Shown here one piece after another: positions 9,145 through 24,100 of a stretch of 29,290 nt of DNA. Every line of letters starts with the position of its first letter. Position 1 is the stretch's first letter. The notes below the pieces were generated by a model that saw nothing but the letters and a program-made list of their open reading frames with translations, made no database searches and was not told where the DNA came from. Position numbers and translations under genes: made by a program. Origin of the DNA: Saccoglossus kowalevskii (Eukaryota > Hemichordata > Enteropneusta > Harrimaniidae); the NCBI RefSeq assembly GCF_000003605.2, contig NW_003126387.1, forward strand, positions 156,444-185,733, read 5' to 3'.

Positions 9145-12100
9145 GTAAGTTCAATATATATCATGGTAATTTTCGGATTTTGATCAAATACTGTAAAGGG
9201 GTTAATTATTCACTGGGTTTTAATTTGGCTTATTTCGCTGACTAGAAAAATGCGCTAAATTAAAACCCAGTGAATATGTAAAGTTTAGCATAGAACACAT
9301 TATCTAAATGATAAAACAGTGAATTTAAAACCCACTGAAGATGCCTGAAATGGCAAATCAGTGAAATTTAAACCCAGTGAAAATTAGTCATTTTACAGTA
9401 TAGAAAATCTATTTCAATAGTTGTCTGTTTCGGTTTCCGTGAAATGGCTTGTCTCTATTGAAATCATGATTTGAATTTTAATGAGTGTGTTCACTTCCAT
9501 TGTTAACTTTTGGGCTATTTCACTATATTTCTGTTCAAAATCTGCTGATTTGGTAAAAATCTATATGAGAAAATATCATGTTAAGGTACATACATGCAAA
9601 TCGAGCAAAAGGGTTGGATTACTGTAATGTTCAAAATTCTTAAATAAAAACATATTGTCATCAAACTAAGTTTTCCACAAAATGACCTTAAGAACTAATC
9701 AAAATGCATGTTTTGAGTTTGGTTCCTATGGCAGAAACATCATTTCTCAAAATTTTGTTTGGTGACCTTTGCTAAAAAAAATGATATGTAGTGATACATG
9801 CTACATATGGCTGTCATGAAAAATTGGAGAATTTTGAATATTAGTTATCCATGGAATAATTTGTTTACATGGAATCCTTCCAAAGGTTTCAAAATGGCCG
9901 CTTTTCCCCAAAACACATCCTTCTTTCTCTATAAAAACTTTGACTTGCATGTATGCAAATTATCAGACAAAAATGGTTAAATGATTTACTCTGATCAATT
10001 TTGTCTATGTTTTAGCAAACTACTTTAAGTCCGTTTGGTTCAAAATTAAAACTAGAAAAACTTTCTACAAAATTTGGGGGAAAACAAATCCTTGCAGGTT
10101 TGGAATGTTGTCCAACTTGTACTTACTGAATCAGCAACAGTCGTTACTGCAGAAGTTTGATAATTGATGCACAACAACTTTTTTTATTCTTGCTAATAAA
10201 ATGCCATTTATACTTCCGGCATGTGTGGCCTTCCAAGTGGTAACAGCTGAGGTAGTGAATAGAAAGGGAAAAACCATGTTACTAATAATAGTTGTTTTAA
10301 TCGTTGTTTTAGCATTATTAATGCAACCCTGGATGTTTCATTTTATGATGGTATTTTATACATTGAATTGGGAGGATATTACTGTGTTGTGTAAAAAAAA
10401 CATGTGACACATACCCAGACAGTTCAATTTATTCATAAATGCAGTGTTGTGTATTGAAATATTATGCAAGAGCTTGTGGACTTTCACATGTCATCATAAC
10501 GTACCACAAGAAACAGAAATCAAATTTATTGTCTAATTTTAATGAAATAAATTAAATTTTTTAATCAAAGTACTCAATAAGAAAAAATTGCTTCAAAATA
10601 TTTTTAATATATGTATATAAGCTTTTATTAATATTATTCACGTCTGGTGTCCCAGTATTTAATTTACATGAGTGTAATTGTTTCCAGCAATTTTGTTTGC
10701 TGTATTTCCTTCAATCCTAATTAATACACCGCCTGCTGGAGCTTTTTTATAAATTAGATATCACCAATTCCTAACTATCCATAGATGTTAAATTGAAATT
10801 ACTTTTGCTTTTCTGATATAAACTCTTTGCACAACAGTCACTTTTAAAAACTGTTTATATCCCATAATTTTTCATAAATTGTCATCAGAACCAGTAGTCA
10901 TTGGGGAATTTTATGTCCGTATTTGATCCCAAATTAGCAAATAAATTATAGAAAAAAATTCATAAAAATATTCAAATTTTTAGTAAAATTATGGCATTAT
11001 ATGGGATAAAAAAGGAGAAGCTGTCTTATTGATTATCAATTTAAATAAGGAATAGAAAACAGGAAATGAGATCCCACAAATAGACAATATATCCCAGCAT
11101 ACATCTTTCTACTTCCTGTTAATCATTTTATCATCACTGTTTTATACTGTAAACTATTTTAATTTGGCAGTGGACACATTTTGTGAATCTTGGGGAGCAA
11201 AGTAAAATAGGAAATTAGAAACTTTTGTTTCGTAGAAAAGTAGTCAGTGTCTTTTAGAAAATGTATTCCTCATTAATTGAAAATGTATAATTAGACTTTT
11301 CATTTAACTAAAATCTTTTCCAAAAATTTGAAAACTTCAGATGTTTACATAAATATTTAAAAATATAATGGAGACGTTGCATGTATGTGGGAAATGTTTT
11401 CAGTTGAATAATATTTATTTATTTATTAATTAATTAATTAATTAATTAATTAATTAATTAGAAAATTAGAATTTATTCAGTCTTCAGTCTTCTTTTGTAT
11501 AAAATCTAAAAATATTTTATTTTTAATTTCAGCAAAAATTGTTTGTAATTACGGTATGAAATCAAAGAGTTCAAAAGTCAATTTCTCATTTATTAGTTTG
11601 CCCATCTGTCATCGTTTATTAATAAAACTGGCATTTAATACATTTTTTTTTCAAATTGATAAATGTATGGCTAACGTTTCATATTTGTTTGGACAGAATA
11701 GTTTAGCTGGTATAAATTCATGATTATATAGCTTTTGAGGCTGAGCATGGACATCATAATATTGGAATATTTATCAGAATTAAAAGAAAATTTGTTTACA
11801 ATATAATGACTATTGCTTTCTTTCTCAACAATAAACTTGAATATCGTTATATAATTTTAAACAATTTTTAGTCGTAAACATTAAGACAAATTTTATTAAC
11901 ATACTAATACTAGAAATGTATGTACTCCATTTCTAGTACTGTGAAATACTTTATTTTAGCTTGAATTAATTTTGGCTGAAAACCTTTTTTTTGGGTGTTT
12001 TGTATGGATTTTATTTTAACTGGTTTTTGACGAGTTGAATGTAAAATATAGGAAAAAAGTTACCAGTTTATACGCTGGATTTCATTTCCACTGAATCATT

Positions 12101-15100
12101 CCTTCAGCGAAAATAACAAAAAATAATTCCAAGCGAAAATAAAGTTTTTACAGTAGTTGGATGAATGAAATGTATCTTTTGACATGCATTGATGTTGGAC
12201 TTGACTTAAAAAAGGCTGTGATTGGTCAGAAGCAAACTGTTACATCAACATTTTGGTGGAACAGATAATGGCATTCTAATGATTATAGGAGATCACTGTT
12301 ATCCCAGTTCTATGAAAATGAACATTTCATCTTGTCTTGATAAAAATGCATGGAACTCGTTTTATCTCTTGTTTATAGAACAAATCATTCTGAAATTAGC
12401 TCAGGGAGTCTCATCAGTACCATGGTTTGAACACTCATATGTCTTATATTAAGAATAATGTCTTGTGGTCATGTGATTTGTCTGTAAGGTGCTGTACCGT
12501 GAAGAAAAATCCGTCCTCTGTTTTTGCTTAGCAGCTCTGATATATCAGCAATGGGATAATAATGGTTTCAATAATGATAAATTATTTGTGTAGCGCCAGT
12601 ATAAGTGGATTCAAGTACTGTAGTCCTTCTGTTTGTGATATATTGGATCCCACGTAACACGAGTGTAATATATTGTTTGTTTGCTACTCAATATTCAAAT
12701 GTAAACTGTGACGAGCTTTCCAGTTGATATTCCTACCGGTACTTAGAATGTATAATACATATGAAATTAGATTTATTGTGAAATACTTTATTTTTGCTTG
12801 TAATTAATTTCAACTATTTTCACTGAAGAAATGATTCGGTGAAATAAAATCCAGCGATTATAGCTTTTTTCCTATATTTTACATTCAACTACTCAAAAAT
12901 CAGTGAAAATAAATTCCATACAAAACACCAAAAAAACGTTTTTTTCCAGCGAAAATTAATCCCAGCTAAAATAAAGTATTTTACAGTACTTAAATACAGT
13001 TGCCTGTAGCACTAAAATTCATTTTAGGACGCCAATACACTTACAATATCCTTTGTGAATAGTCACTAGAGTTGCCCCCTTGTATTTTAAGCCCTGATGT
13101 AACATGTTTTCAACTGTTTTTATGCTAACATAACTATTAAAGAGAGTTTTTAATATCTGTTGTTTTTTAAACCATTTTACACTGACTTAATGTGTTCACA
13201 TTTATTTTTCTCTTACGTCAACATAAGTTACATTTACTTCACAAAGGGACACACAAAAAAACAAATGAGGATACGGTATATGATTTACCATGCACGCATT
13301 TATTACACTATTTAATTGGATACATGGGAACAATATACATACCCATGGGATATGTGTAAATATGTGAAATATATCTTGGCTTTTCTGAGGACAGGCGCTA
13401 ATTTAGTCTTCAAGTTTTTTTTTATAGCTGTGTGATTTTTAGGTCAATGTGATGGTTTCATAAAATTTAATGGTGATTTTTGACTCCCATAGTTTAGCAA
13501 AATAGTCACTACTCTATAAAACTCTATGGCTTCAATCAGAAATGTGTAAACGTACTTCAATAGACCATTTTCCGTTCACTGCGAGAATCATGCGTTATGC
13601 GTGAAATCAAACGTAAAAACAGGACAAAAAAAGGTCATAGCGTCGTAGTGGCGTCAAACATCGCGTGGGATTCGACAAACGCGAAAGTATTTCCAGGACA
13701 TTTCCATGCTTAATAATGTGCTGTCCACATTTGATGATAGGCAATTTCGATTAAGTGAGGGTATTCGGAAGCAATATTCCTCTGTCGAAGATCGGCCGGT
13801 CAATGTAAGCTACGAAATAAAGAAATTCTCGTTCAAAATCAAATTGTTCGATTTTTGCGGCAGACGTTCGACGCGCATCTTTCATGCATTTCGCGAGATC
13901 TCGCAATTGTTCGGAAAATCACCTATTTACAATATAAAAGGTCTATGCTAGATCCGGTATTATGTGTGGAAATGTGGAGACAAAGGATCATGTAGGATTC
14001 AACAAACACAACAATATTTTCGGTTTTTGGTCATACATACATGTTGATGGTCAATTTTGACAAAGTAATGGTGTCGCAAGCCGATATTCCCCTCTGAAAC
14101 ATCAACATTTCGATATTTATTATATTAAAAATCAAATCATTTATTTTTGATAAAAAGGTTTAATCATTTAATCATACATAATGTGAGATCTCACAGTAAA
14201 ATTATTTATTATTAATCCTTCTTCAGATACAAATGATTTGGTGGGTTCAAATTAAATTCCCGCAATTTTTTTCACTTTTTAATTGTTTTTAATAATACTA
14301 TCAGAGTAAACAATTTAATTTTCACTGTTAGAAATGTTCACAATTTCAAGTTCGTATGGCATACACGAAGAGAAAATTTCACCAAATTCAGACTCTATTG
14401 CAATTTTTTTTTCGACACCAGAGAATTTATCACGACTACAAATTTTTACTGATAAATTAGATACTCTATTTATGAAAACCTCATTTTGGAATATAATTAG
14501 AATGAGTCTGATTTATAATGATAGTTTTTTTTGAGCCAGGAAAAAAGTAATGGGTAACCTGATATTTTAAAATGTTATTTTTCTCTCTTGATATAAAAAT
14601 AAATTATGCAGAAATATTACTGATCATAAATTAAACAATGTGATTCTTATGCGCATAAAAGATTGCATAGTGAATTGTGGGACTACGAGTCATTAACATG
14701 TAGTACCAACGTGTAAATGAAAACAAATAAAATCTATGTGATATATAAAACTATCATCCCACCAACATGGTACCAAAACCTTTAAAGTTGCAAAAAAATA
14801 CATATACATTTCGTATATGTCTTTCCTGTTCAGACACTTTTTACATTCTTTAGAATAAGTGACAAAGTCCAGAGGCCTTCCCTCCTTTCTTGATGGCTGC
14901 CTGCACATCTTCCAAAACAGTGCACAGACTATTTGTACTTGATTTGTTGCCATTTATTGTTGAACTATGATAAAGTCAATTGTCCCGCTACATAAATTGC
15001 TCTGATTCATTACATAAGTAGAAACAACATCAACATGGTAGCGCATTGATGGTGAACTGCATGTGATTATCTCAAAACCTTATACTGTAAAATACTGTAA

Positions 15101-18100
15101 AGGGGGTAATTATTCACTAGGTTTTAATTTAGCTTATTTCGCTGACTGGAAAAATGCGCTAAATTAAAACACAGTGAATATGTAAAATTTAGCATAGAAC
15201 ACAATAAATGACGAAACCGTGAATTTAAAACCCACTGAATATGCCTGAAATGGTAAATCAGTGAAATTTAAACCCAGTGAAAATTAGTCATTTTACAGTA
15301 CTTTAATTTCGCTGAAGGAATAAATCAGTGGAAATAAAATCCAACGAATATGCATTTTTTCCTATATTTGACATTCAACTCGTCAGAAATCGGTGAAAAT
15401 TAATTCCATACAAAACACCCAACATTTTTTTCAGCGAAAATTAATTCCAGCTAAAATAAAGTATTTCACAGTACTCATAAATTTGCCTGTTTGAATTCAC
15501 AAGTCTGCGATTCTGGTTGTAGTACTTGTATAAGCATAAGAGCGAGTACACTAATCTGTGTGTGGGTGTGTATGATTGGTTGTGACATATACATGCACCT
15601 CTTTAAAATAAAAAGCATTCCATAGTTTCCTAAGAGATTGGAGTTAACAAACCCTTATCACACTTAAATTAGTCTGTTGAGAGAACTACTGGCTGTATGT
15701 ATGTGCACTTGTATGTGATAGCCAGTTTGTCAGTCAGTGTAACCCCCCCCCCCCCCCCAATTCTCCAACGTCATGTGTATGCATGCAAGCGTGTATGTGT
15801 GCTTATATGTGTCTCATCAACATTGTGACGACTTCCATTTAACTTTACACCTACCAACTGACGACAAATCTACCAAGTGACGACCCTCACTATTTTTTTA
15901 TGATTTGTATTAATATTTAATCAAGTATAGTTTATTTTATTTGACATAAAATAATATATTTAGGTACATTATCTGTGGTCAAAAGACATTAAATATAATA
16001 AAACACAAGTACACACACAAAAGAAAAGAAAATACATAAAAGCAAAAATCTAAATAAAATTACTTATAGTAAAATATAATGCTGTCAATAAATTTACTAC
16101 CTGGCAATGAACCCTTCTCTTGAACTTAAAATTTCTGCAAACATTTGTTGTTTTGATAGTGTAAGTAAACTTTCATTATAAATGCTAACTGTATTCAGAA
16201 ATTCAGTGCGAGCAATTGATATTCCAATATGGTTACAGTCTAAAAGTGCATGGATTTCATTGCCAATAGCCCCATTACAAAGCTGGCACTTTGGAGGTAT
16301 CTCTTGATATCTAAGTTTTTCAATTGGTAGGGTATGTGCAGAAATCCTAAATTTGGTGAAGCTGGTTCTATGTTGTACATTTTTTACTTGATTCAAATAT
16401 GGTTCAAATTCATATGTAGGTTTGAACTGAGTGTATGTACATGATTTATTGTTTTGGGTTTTATGGACTGTTGGCAGCCAAACATTTTCATTATTTAAGT
16501 CAAGTTAGCAAAGAGGGAAGGTTTGGTACACTTAATATTAATATAACTGTACCATACCCACTCCCTTTACAAACTTAAGTCACAGGATGTATGATGTTAT
16601 TTCTACTTTGTTTCATTTTTATTTAATTAAAATGATGCAATTCTATGTTGATTTGCAATGTAATTGAGTTTAATTAAACTCCAATTAAATCGCAACCCTA
16701 TATTAGAGCGAAGGAGTCGTCACCTGCGCATGCGTCAGATGGCCATTGCGTGTCATTGTTTACAAGCAAGCGTCAATCCATGGACCTTTGCGTTTTTACC
16801 GTGTGTTGTTATCGGCGCTTGGGACTCAATTCCTGTGCTTGCGCAGGTGACGACCCTCCCGCTTTAAAGTGCAACTATATTAAAATCCAATCCAATGTGT
16901 GTCGTCACAACGATGGTTAGATGTGTATGCACATGTATCTGTGTATGCGTGTGCATATGTATGTGTGTGTGTGCGTGTACGTCAAAGTCAGATATGGTGA
17001 CCATTGTGAGATCCAAGCTTGAGACATCCCCCCCTAGACATTACAAGTACAGGATCTCATGCTGGAAGCGTGATGAAACATGACATACAGCCCAACAACA
17101 CTTTCATCAACCTACTAGTACTTTCTAGTGGCTATAGTGCTGACAAAAACTATTTGTAAAATTATATATTCCTTTATTTATATTCCGGTACCAAAGTTCT
17201 GTATTGGTAAAATAAAGAGTCTGTTTGTTTGTTTTTGAATAACAGTTAATATGCATAAATTACTTGTAACATTTGTATTTCCTGGTATGACCTTTATTGA
17301 GTATTTCCATTTGCAAACTTTTCTATGAGTTTTTCTTCCACAAAATATTCTTGATCAAAGTATTTCAATTTCCCATAAAGTTTAATAAAGATTTTAAAAC
17401 TAATCAAATAATTAATATATCATTCCATTATATTTCAAATTCATACTGATCCTAAATAACATTTGTGGTATCAAATGAACACACACACATAATTTTATAT
17501 AATAAATATTCTAACATTAGATCCTTCATGCTATGTATGTACAAAAAGCACCTTGACAGCTCAAAATTAATTTTACCTTCAGAAAAAATCATTTACCAAC
17601 TATTTACATACTTTTATTTTGAATAATGTTATGTAACGTGACATATCACTATGTGTTTACTCAGTATTAAATTTTAGTTTACAACTATCACAGTTTGTGA
17701 CAATACTCAATAAATCGACCCATAGCCCATCAGGTCCTCAAATAGACAAGTATCGCAAATTTAATTTACGGAACCTGGCTTCATTTAATTATTCGCAGAA
17801 CATATTTGCATAAATTGAAAAATATATTTTGTTTGAATTGCTGGCAGCCATTATAGTGTACATTTTATCTGCACCTTATTGCAGCGATTGTAGATTCCTC
17901 TTATCAAATAGTTTTATGTGTTCTGGAAATGTCACAGACTGATAAGAGTCAATAACCAATACCAGCTTTATCTCTATGGAAGTCAACAATGTTGTTTGCT
18001 CTGAATTTATATAAATACCGGATTTCTGTCATCTTTATTTACATTTTATCACTGTAGGTGGCCCTATAGTTTGCTGTATTATTGTTGTACTCAAAACGAT

Positions 18101-21100
18101 GTTTGTGTTACATGCACAGCAGGGGCACAATGTTACACTGGACATTTCATGTAAGGTCTTGCAAAACTATTTAATTTCAGACACCGAAATATTTTGATTT
18201 TTTAAATTGTAAGTGTGTTTTCAAAATTGTATTGAATTTATTCAACTTTTATAAATGAGTTTTCCAAAATTATCTATTTTCAGACTTTTTGAATAATTTT
18301 TTTTAATGCATGATTTACTGATCGGACTACTCTTCTAAAATTTCAACAGTTATTAGATCTTTGAACAAATTTGTTGACATAACTATCTATAAAACTTGTA
18401 ATATCGTTTGACGGTAATTGTATAACGATTCATGTTGTTGAATGCTGAAAGAAAACTAGGGAATAAAAAAGATATATTGAAACCAAGATGCCCAACATTC
18501 TCATTTTGGGTTTTATAACTACTGTAAAATACTTTGCTGAAAAGACTTTTTGGGTATTTTTGTATGGAATTTATTTTCACTCATTTTTGGCAAGTTGAAT
18601 GTAAAATATAAGGGAAAAAGGTATATTTCCTAGATTTTATTTTCACTGAATCATTCCTACAGCGAAAATACCAAATTTTTACAGTAATGGGTGTCTGTAT
18701 GTCATTTGATAATATTATGGGATGCAATATTGCCTTTTTCAATGCTGCTACGTGTCCAGCCATACAAGTGAAATTACCAGATCAATGCAAGAACAATGTG
18801 CCATTTCAATTTTTACTTGAAATATTCTCAGTTAATTTATTCAGAAATAGATCATTGCTTATATATTGTCAATACAAGTTTAGATAATTCCCCACTCCAG
18901 TTATTTGATTTGTAAGATTGAATCGGCAGTCAAATACAGTATATGGGTAAACCAGCTAGACCAGTTCTATTTCAAATATATTTGATCGCATCATAAAAAG
19001 GTACTTAAACTAAAACATACAAAAGTCACTTTGAATAGACTGAAGTTGATTTAAGGGCCGCACATAAATTGTACCAGAAATCGTAGTATTGTACGCCATT
19101 GAACTGTTGTTTTTCTCACGCCCACACCAGACTTGCTGGATCACTGCTTACACTGGCTGGATCACACAGAGTGAAGTTTTAAAAGATCGCAGGTCGTCAT
19201 ACGGCCGTGTAAACAATGTATTTTGCACATGTTGTGTTCATCATATGGGACCCATATCAAACACGCACTACACAATGAATACTATTGAACTCTAGACCCT
19301 ATGGTATGCGTTAGTTACGTGTCTGTCACCCATCCTGGGGTATAAGCCGCAAAAAGGATTGCTCCAGAGTTCTTGGTTTTGGGCTTCGACATAGACCCTA
19401 TGGTGAAATGTATTTATTTATCAAATTCCATCACCACATGCTTTTGAGTGCAGTCTAATTAAAAACCATGTACAAGGCTTCTGAGTTTCGCAATTTCAAA
19501 CTAGAAATGTACATTAAATGTACACGGTTTTGCTAATTATCTAATGACGATGAAACAAAATAACAATTCACCATTTGTGAACGAATGCCACCTGTGTAGA
19601 ATTAAATAATTAGTGTGTCCTTTGACCAGTATCCTGACAGTTCTCTGCTTCCAGAAAATTGAATATTTTACTGAAATATATATTTGCAAATGATTACTTT
19701 GAAGTGTTTTGAATAGACTGGATGAGATCTATGTTCTACAAAAATTGAAAAGATAAAGAAACTCATGGATGATAGGCAGTACAAAGAACCTTATCATCAA
19801 TGAACATTTATTCTGATTTGTCAGGGTAAAAGTATTTTAAAAATGAAAACTGTTCACACTTTCTGAAAAGCATTGCAGCAACCCATATTAAATTTAAAAC
19901 AGTGTTTGTTTTATTATATTTCAGTGGTTCGATCACCCAGACTGAGAAGGCAAAGTTTGGTCGTCTTTGCCAGGTAAGTTCTGCTATTTAGTTTTGTTTC
20001 TATTTAAATTGCCTTCATTCTTGGTTTTTGCCACAAATTATTATAAAAATAAAAAAAAAAATATTTTCAGTTAATTAAAAAAAAAAATTTGTGTCCGTCA
20101 CCGGATATATTCTGATGTGAACTTTTACCAGGTCATATCAGCAATTGTAATGTCATAAAAGTATGCATCAATTCGCTTTGACATTTGCCTCATCACATGC
20201 TTATAGTTCAAATATTGTATTGGATACAAAAAGTTTTATAACGACAGAAAAAAAAATAATCGCATTTATAAAATCTGATTTAAAAAAGTGTGAAGCGCTG
20301 GAGGCATACATAAAATATGCAGAGTTGCAACGATCTTTGCCGTTTACATCTTGCATTTATGCCTCCAGCATTCGTATGAAATAAGATAATCACACACAAA
20401 TAAAGATATGATCAGGAAGAGGCGTCTTTGTACTATTCAGTGTATACAAAGGTTATAGTGTCGTCTAGACAACAGACAAGGAAATAGACGTCACTAATAT
20501 TCATTGGGTTCATAACAGTAATTGTCATACAACATATTCGATTGTTGATTACATATTTACGGATTTCTGCTCGTATTAGATCTGTTTGTTTTCTTAAATT
20601 TACTCACCAAATTATACCTACAGACATGGGTAATAAATTACTAGTGGTAAAATAATCTGAACATAGTTTCACCTTATTTTATAATGCATCTTTTTAATTT
20701 ATGTGTGAAAATTCTAATATGCGTAATTTATATTTTTATGATAAAATTTTAAGACTGCAGCTGTAATATGGTTGAAGAGAAATATCTCTGTGTACACATA
20801 TCTTATTTTAATTTATTTGTTTCACAGCATAGCGCAGGACGACTCTGGTTTTCTAGACATGTCAACGCACAAAGAGTAAATTCGCAGAAAGTCAGCGAGC
20901 AGATATTTTATCGATTAGTGCAGTTTTTTGCTGTCTGTTTATTTGAGTAAGTCAAAACCATACAAGTGTGTATATGGGTTCAGTGTATGATGTTAATAAC
21001 AAGAAAGAAAGAATATTGATTTTTTTTTTCTATCAGTTGTTTAATTAATTAATTTCTGCCCTGTTGACATTCATCACAGGGCAATTTATCTCAAAATGGC

Positions 21101-24100
21101 TTGGTCATCATAATTTCCCTGTCAGAATATTCATTCAGATATTTAAAACTTAATAAAAGTATAAGGCATATCTGTCAATAATTGAAATGTTTCACCCCCC
21201 CCCCACTTCCAACGCCCACTCACTCATGTCAAAGTTGTCAGCCATTCAATGACCAGTATATGTAGACAATAAACAAAGACTTCCATTGTTTTTTTCCCAG
21301 ACAATTTAGAATCTAATTAAAAAATTGCAGAAGAAGAAATATAAACTCGGTTTAATGTTAGTGGATTTGATATCGCTGAGAAATTCACTAGGTTTTTAAA
21401 TTCACTGGTTTGTGAAGGAAACAGTATATGCTATTGTTAAATTTAAATATTAACTGGGTTTTATTTATCAGGAAATGAATCAAAATAAAACCCAGCTGAT
21501 AATTAAGCCCTCTACAGTAACAATATATTTTCTGAATTTAGTATTTTGGCTGTTGGGGCATGTTCATTTAATTCCACACTGCGTTGATGCAATATATACC
21601 AATCATAAAACAAGTGATTAATTTCATTTAGCAGACTTAGAAGTGATATTGGGTAACAATCATTCATTCACAATTGCAATCAATAGTACTTGTATATTAT
21701 AAATTATGGAATTTGAGATGTCATCTTTTTTGCTAATATATTTGAATATTTTCATAACTATTTTCTAATTTTTTTATTATTGTGTTGACAAATTTCATTA
21801 TCCTCATTTGTCGTTTCATTACAGTGTAAAAGACATATTGTTATTATAATATTGAAAAGAACATTTAAATCTATTATATTTTGATTTATAGAACCACTTG
21901 CCAGTCACTGCTCTGATTGTAAAACTTAATTTATAATACAGTTGAAACAAGATCAAAAATACCTGGTTGTTCAAACAAGTTTTTTTTGTTTAACCCCATG
22001 AACACAGAGTCACCTTTCACATTATAGTTGTTGGTGGTTACAAAATCAGTCAAAGTAATTTTAGGATCTTGCTCGGACATCTGCACAGCAAAAATATATG
22101 TACTACACAAAAGTGGTTGTCCAGGCAGGACAAGGCGACGACTTTTGCACAACGCACAGTGGTTTTCGTTGCCAGTTTGGATGTTATTTCTTATTAACTT
22201 ATTACCGTAAAATCTGTATTAGAAGCCGCATCCCTAATAGAAGTCGCACCCATTCTTTTTGAATAATTTAGAATAAAAAATTCATCATTTCTCATATGTG
22301 TACATGCTCTAATAGAAGCCGCATCCCCTCTGTTGCATTGTACCATTTTAATAGAAGCCGCGGCTTCTAATACAGATTTTACAGTAGTACAAGCATTGAA
22401 AAGATATATGATACATGTAATAAGATTATCATGAGAATACCGCAAAGTATGCACTCAGGCGTTGTCGCTACACGTCTGCCTTCTTGCATATTTTGTGGTA
22501 TTCTCATAATACTAATCTTTATGGACTGTATACGGTTTTGTCGACCCGAGGTCGTGTCGTGTGTAAGCCGGATGACCGAGGGCAACAAAGCTGTATTCAG
22601 TCCATAAAGGATTTATCATATACCTTATATGTGTAGTTACAATTCTACCACAGCATGACCTCAAACGCACGACGTAATTTAGAATGACGCACTTTGTTTA
22701 TATTGATGAAAACCAAGCGCGCTGGGCTGGGCGTGTTATGGATTATTATTGCCCTGTTGTGAGGGCGCACTTTCCATAGCGTTATGAGGCTGGGCAATAC
22801 AAAGTATATGATAACTCATATAAGTGCCAGCAGCTACTATAGCCTATAACAAACACTCCATGTTGTATCTTTTTCAGATGTGACAATGCTGATGATTTTG
22901 TTCCTGCCAAGTCTTTAATGAATATGTGCTTTACTTTCTACCATGAACATGAGGGTAAATATAATCCACCATTTTGTAATTCAATTAAGGGTACACCATA
23001 TGTAATTTGGGAGGGAGGGGTTCTTTAATTGGTAGGTAAGGGGGTGGTGAAATACTCACTCTGCGATGTATTTGTTCACACCATGGTAATTGCAGACTCT
23101 TTTGTTTATTATCACAACGTAATGTCTCGAAAACTTTTGCTTCTGCAAATGAACGTACTTGCTACCTGTAGATAGTTGCTATGAATGATTTAAAAGTAAT
23201 AATAAAAATTTGAAGTTCTTTTTTCGCTGGATTTAGGGAAGTTAAATATAAATGAAATAAGGGTGGTGGTTGGCTAACACTGTTATGCAGGAATGCGTTG
23301 AAACTAATTTTTTGAAACAAGTTTTGACCTGAAAGTTTTGAACTAATTTTTTAATTAAGAACCTCAATTTTATCCATCAGGACACATTTTCAATCCAAAA
23401 TGCTCACCAGAGTAGGTTTACATTAGAAACAGTGATTTGATTAGTTTTAGTAGAAATTTATGCATAATAAATGAATGAAGTAAGTTTATTCCAACAGAAA
23501 CAATATATGCATGTGTCTGAATTAATAAATACAATACAAATAAATAAATAGATAAATAGATAAATAAATTTATTAATCAATAAATAAATAAAATAAAGTA
23601 ATATTTAGATAATTAAATTACATTTCATTATGATTGAAACACATTGGTCACAGAAATAATTATAAAATTAAAATAATAAGGTCTTATTCAACTGTAAAAT
23701 AGTCTGATTATAGCATGGGTGGGCAATGGGGCAAAATAATGTAAAATAAAATTTGTAATTTGCATATTAATTATGCATCTTTTCAGTGTAAATCATCTAT
23801 TTTTGTTGTGTTGATTGTAATGTTTTAGCCTTTAATAATACTGTACAGTAATATTTTTGTTGGTGTGTGCTCTAATTTGTGTCCATTCCATGTTTCAAAG
23901 TTGTTATGTGTGTATAGTTTTATGTGTGAGAAACCATAAAAAATGTTTTGCTTGAGTTATTAGTTATTATTATACTGTCACAATGCCTTCTTAAGTTACA
24001 GCATGCTATCATTTCAAAGTATTGCGCAGGGTATCTGCATCTACCATATTAGAAAATTTAAATTATAAATTGTTATTGCGTGGTATTTTAAAAAATTGTG

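Noticed and set aside
10201-10407. Short hydrophobic plus-strand frame in intron 1
   Set aside because: Looks like a membrane segment, but AT-rich DNA often encodes this by chance; no conserved motif, partner exon or promoter signal.
13706-13951. 81-codon frame in the CpG-dense block as a possible alternative exon
   Set aside because: No recognisable protein and no convincing acceptor/donor pair in phase with KIAA0513 exons; kept only as a compositional anomaly.
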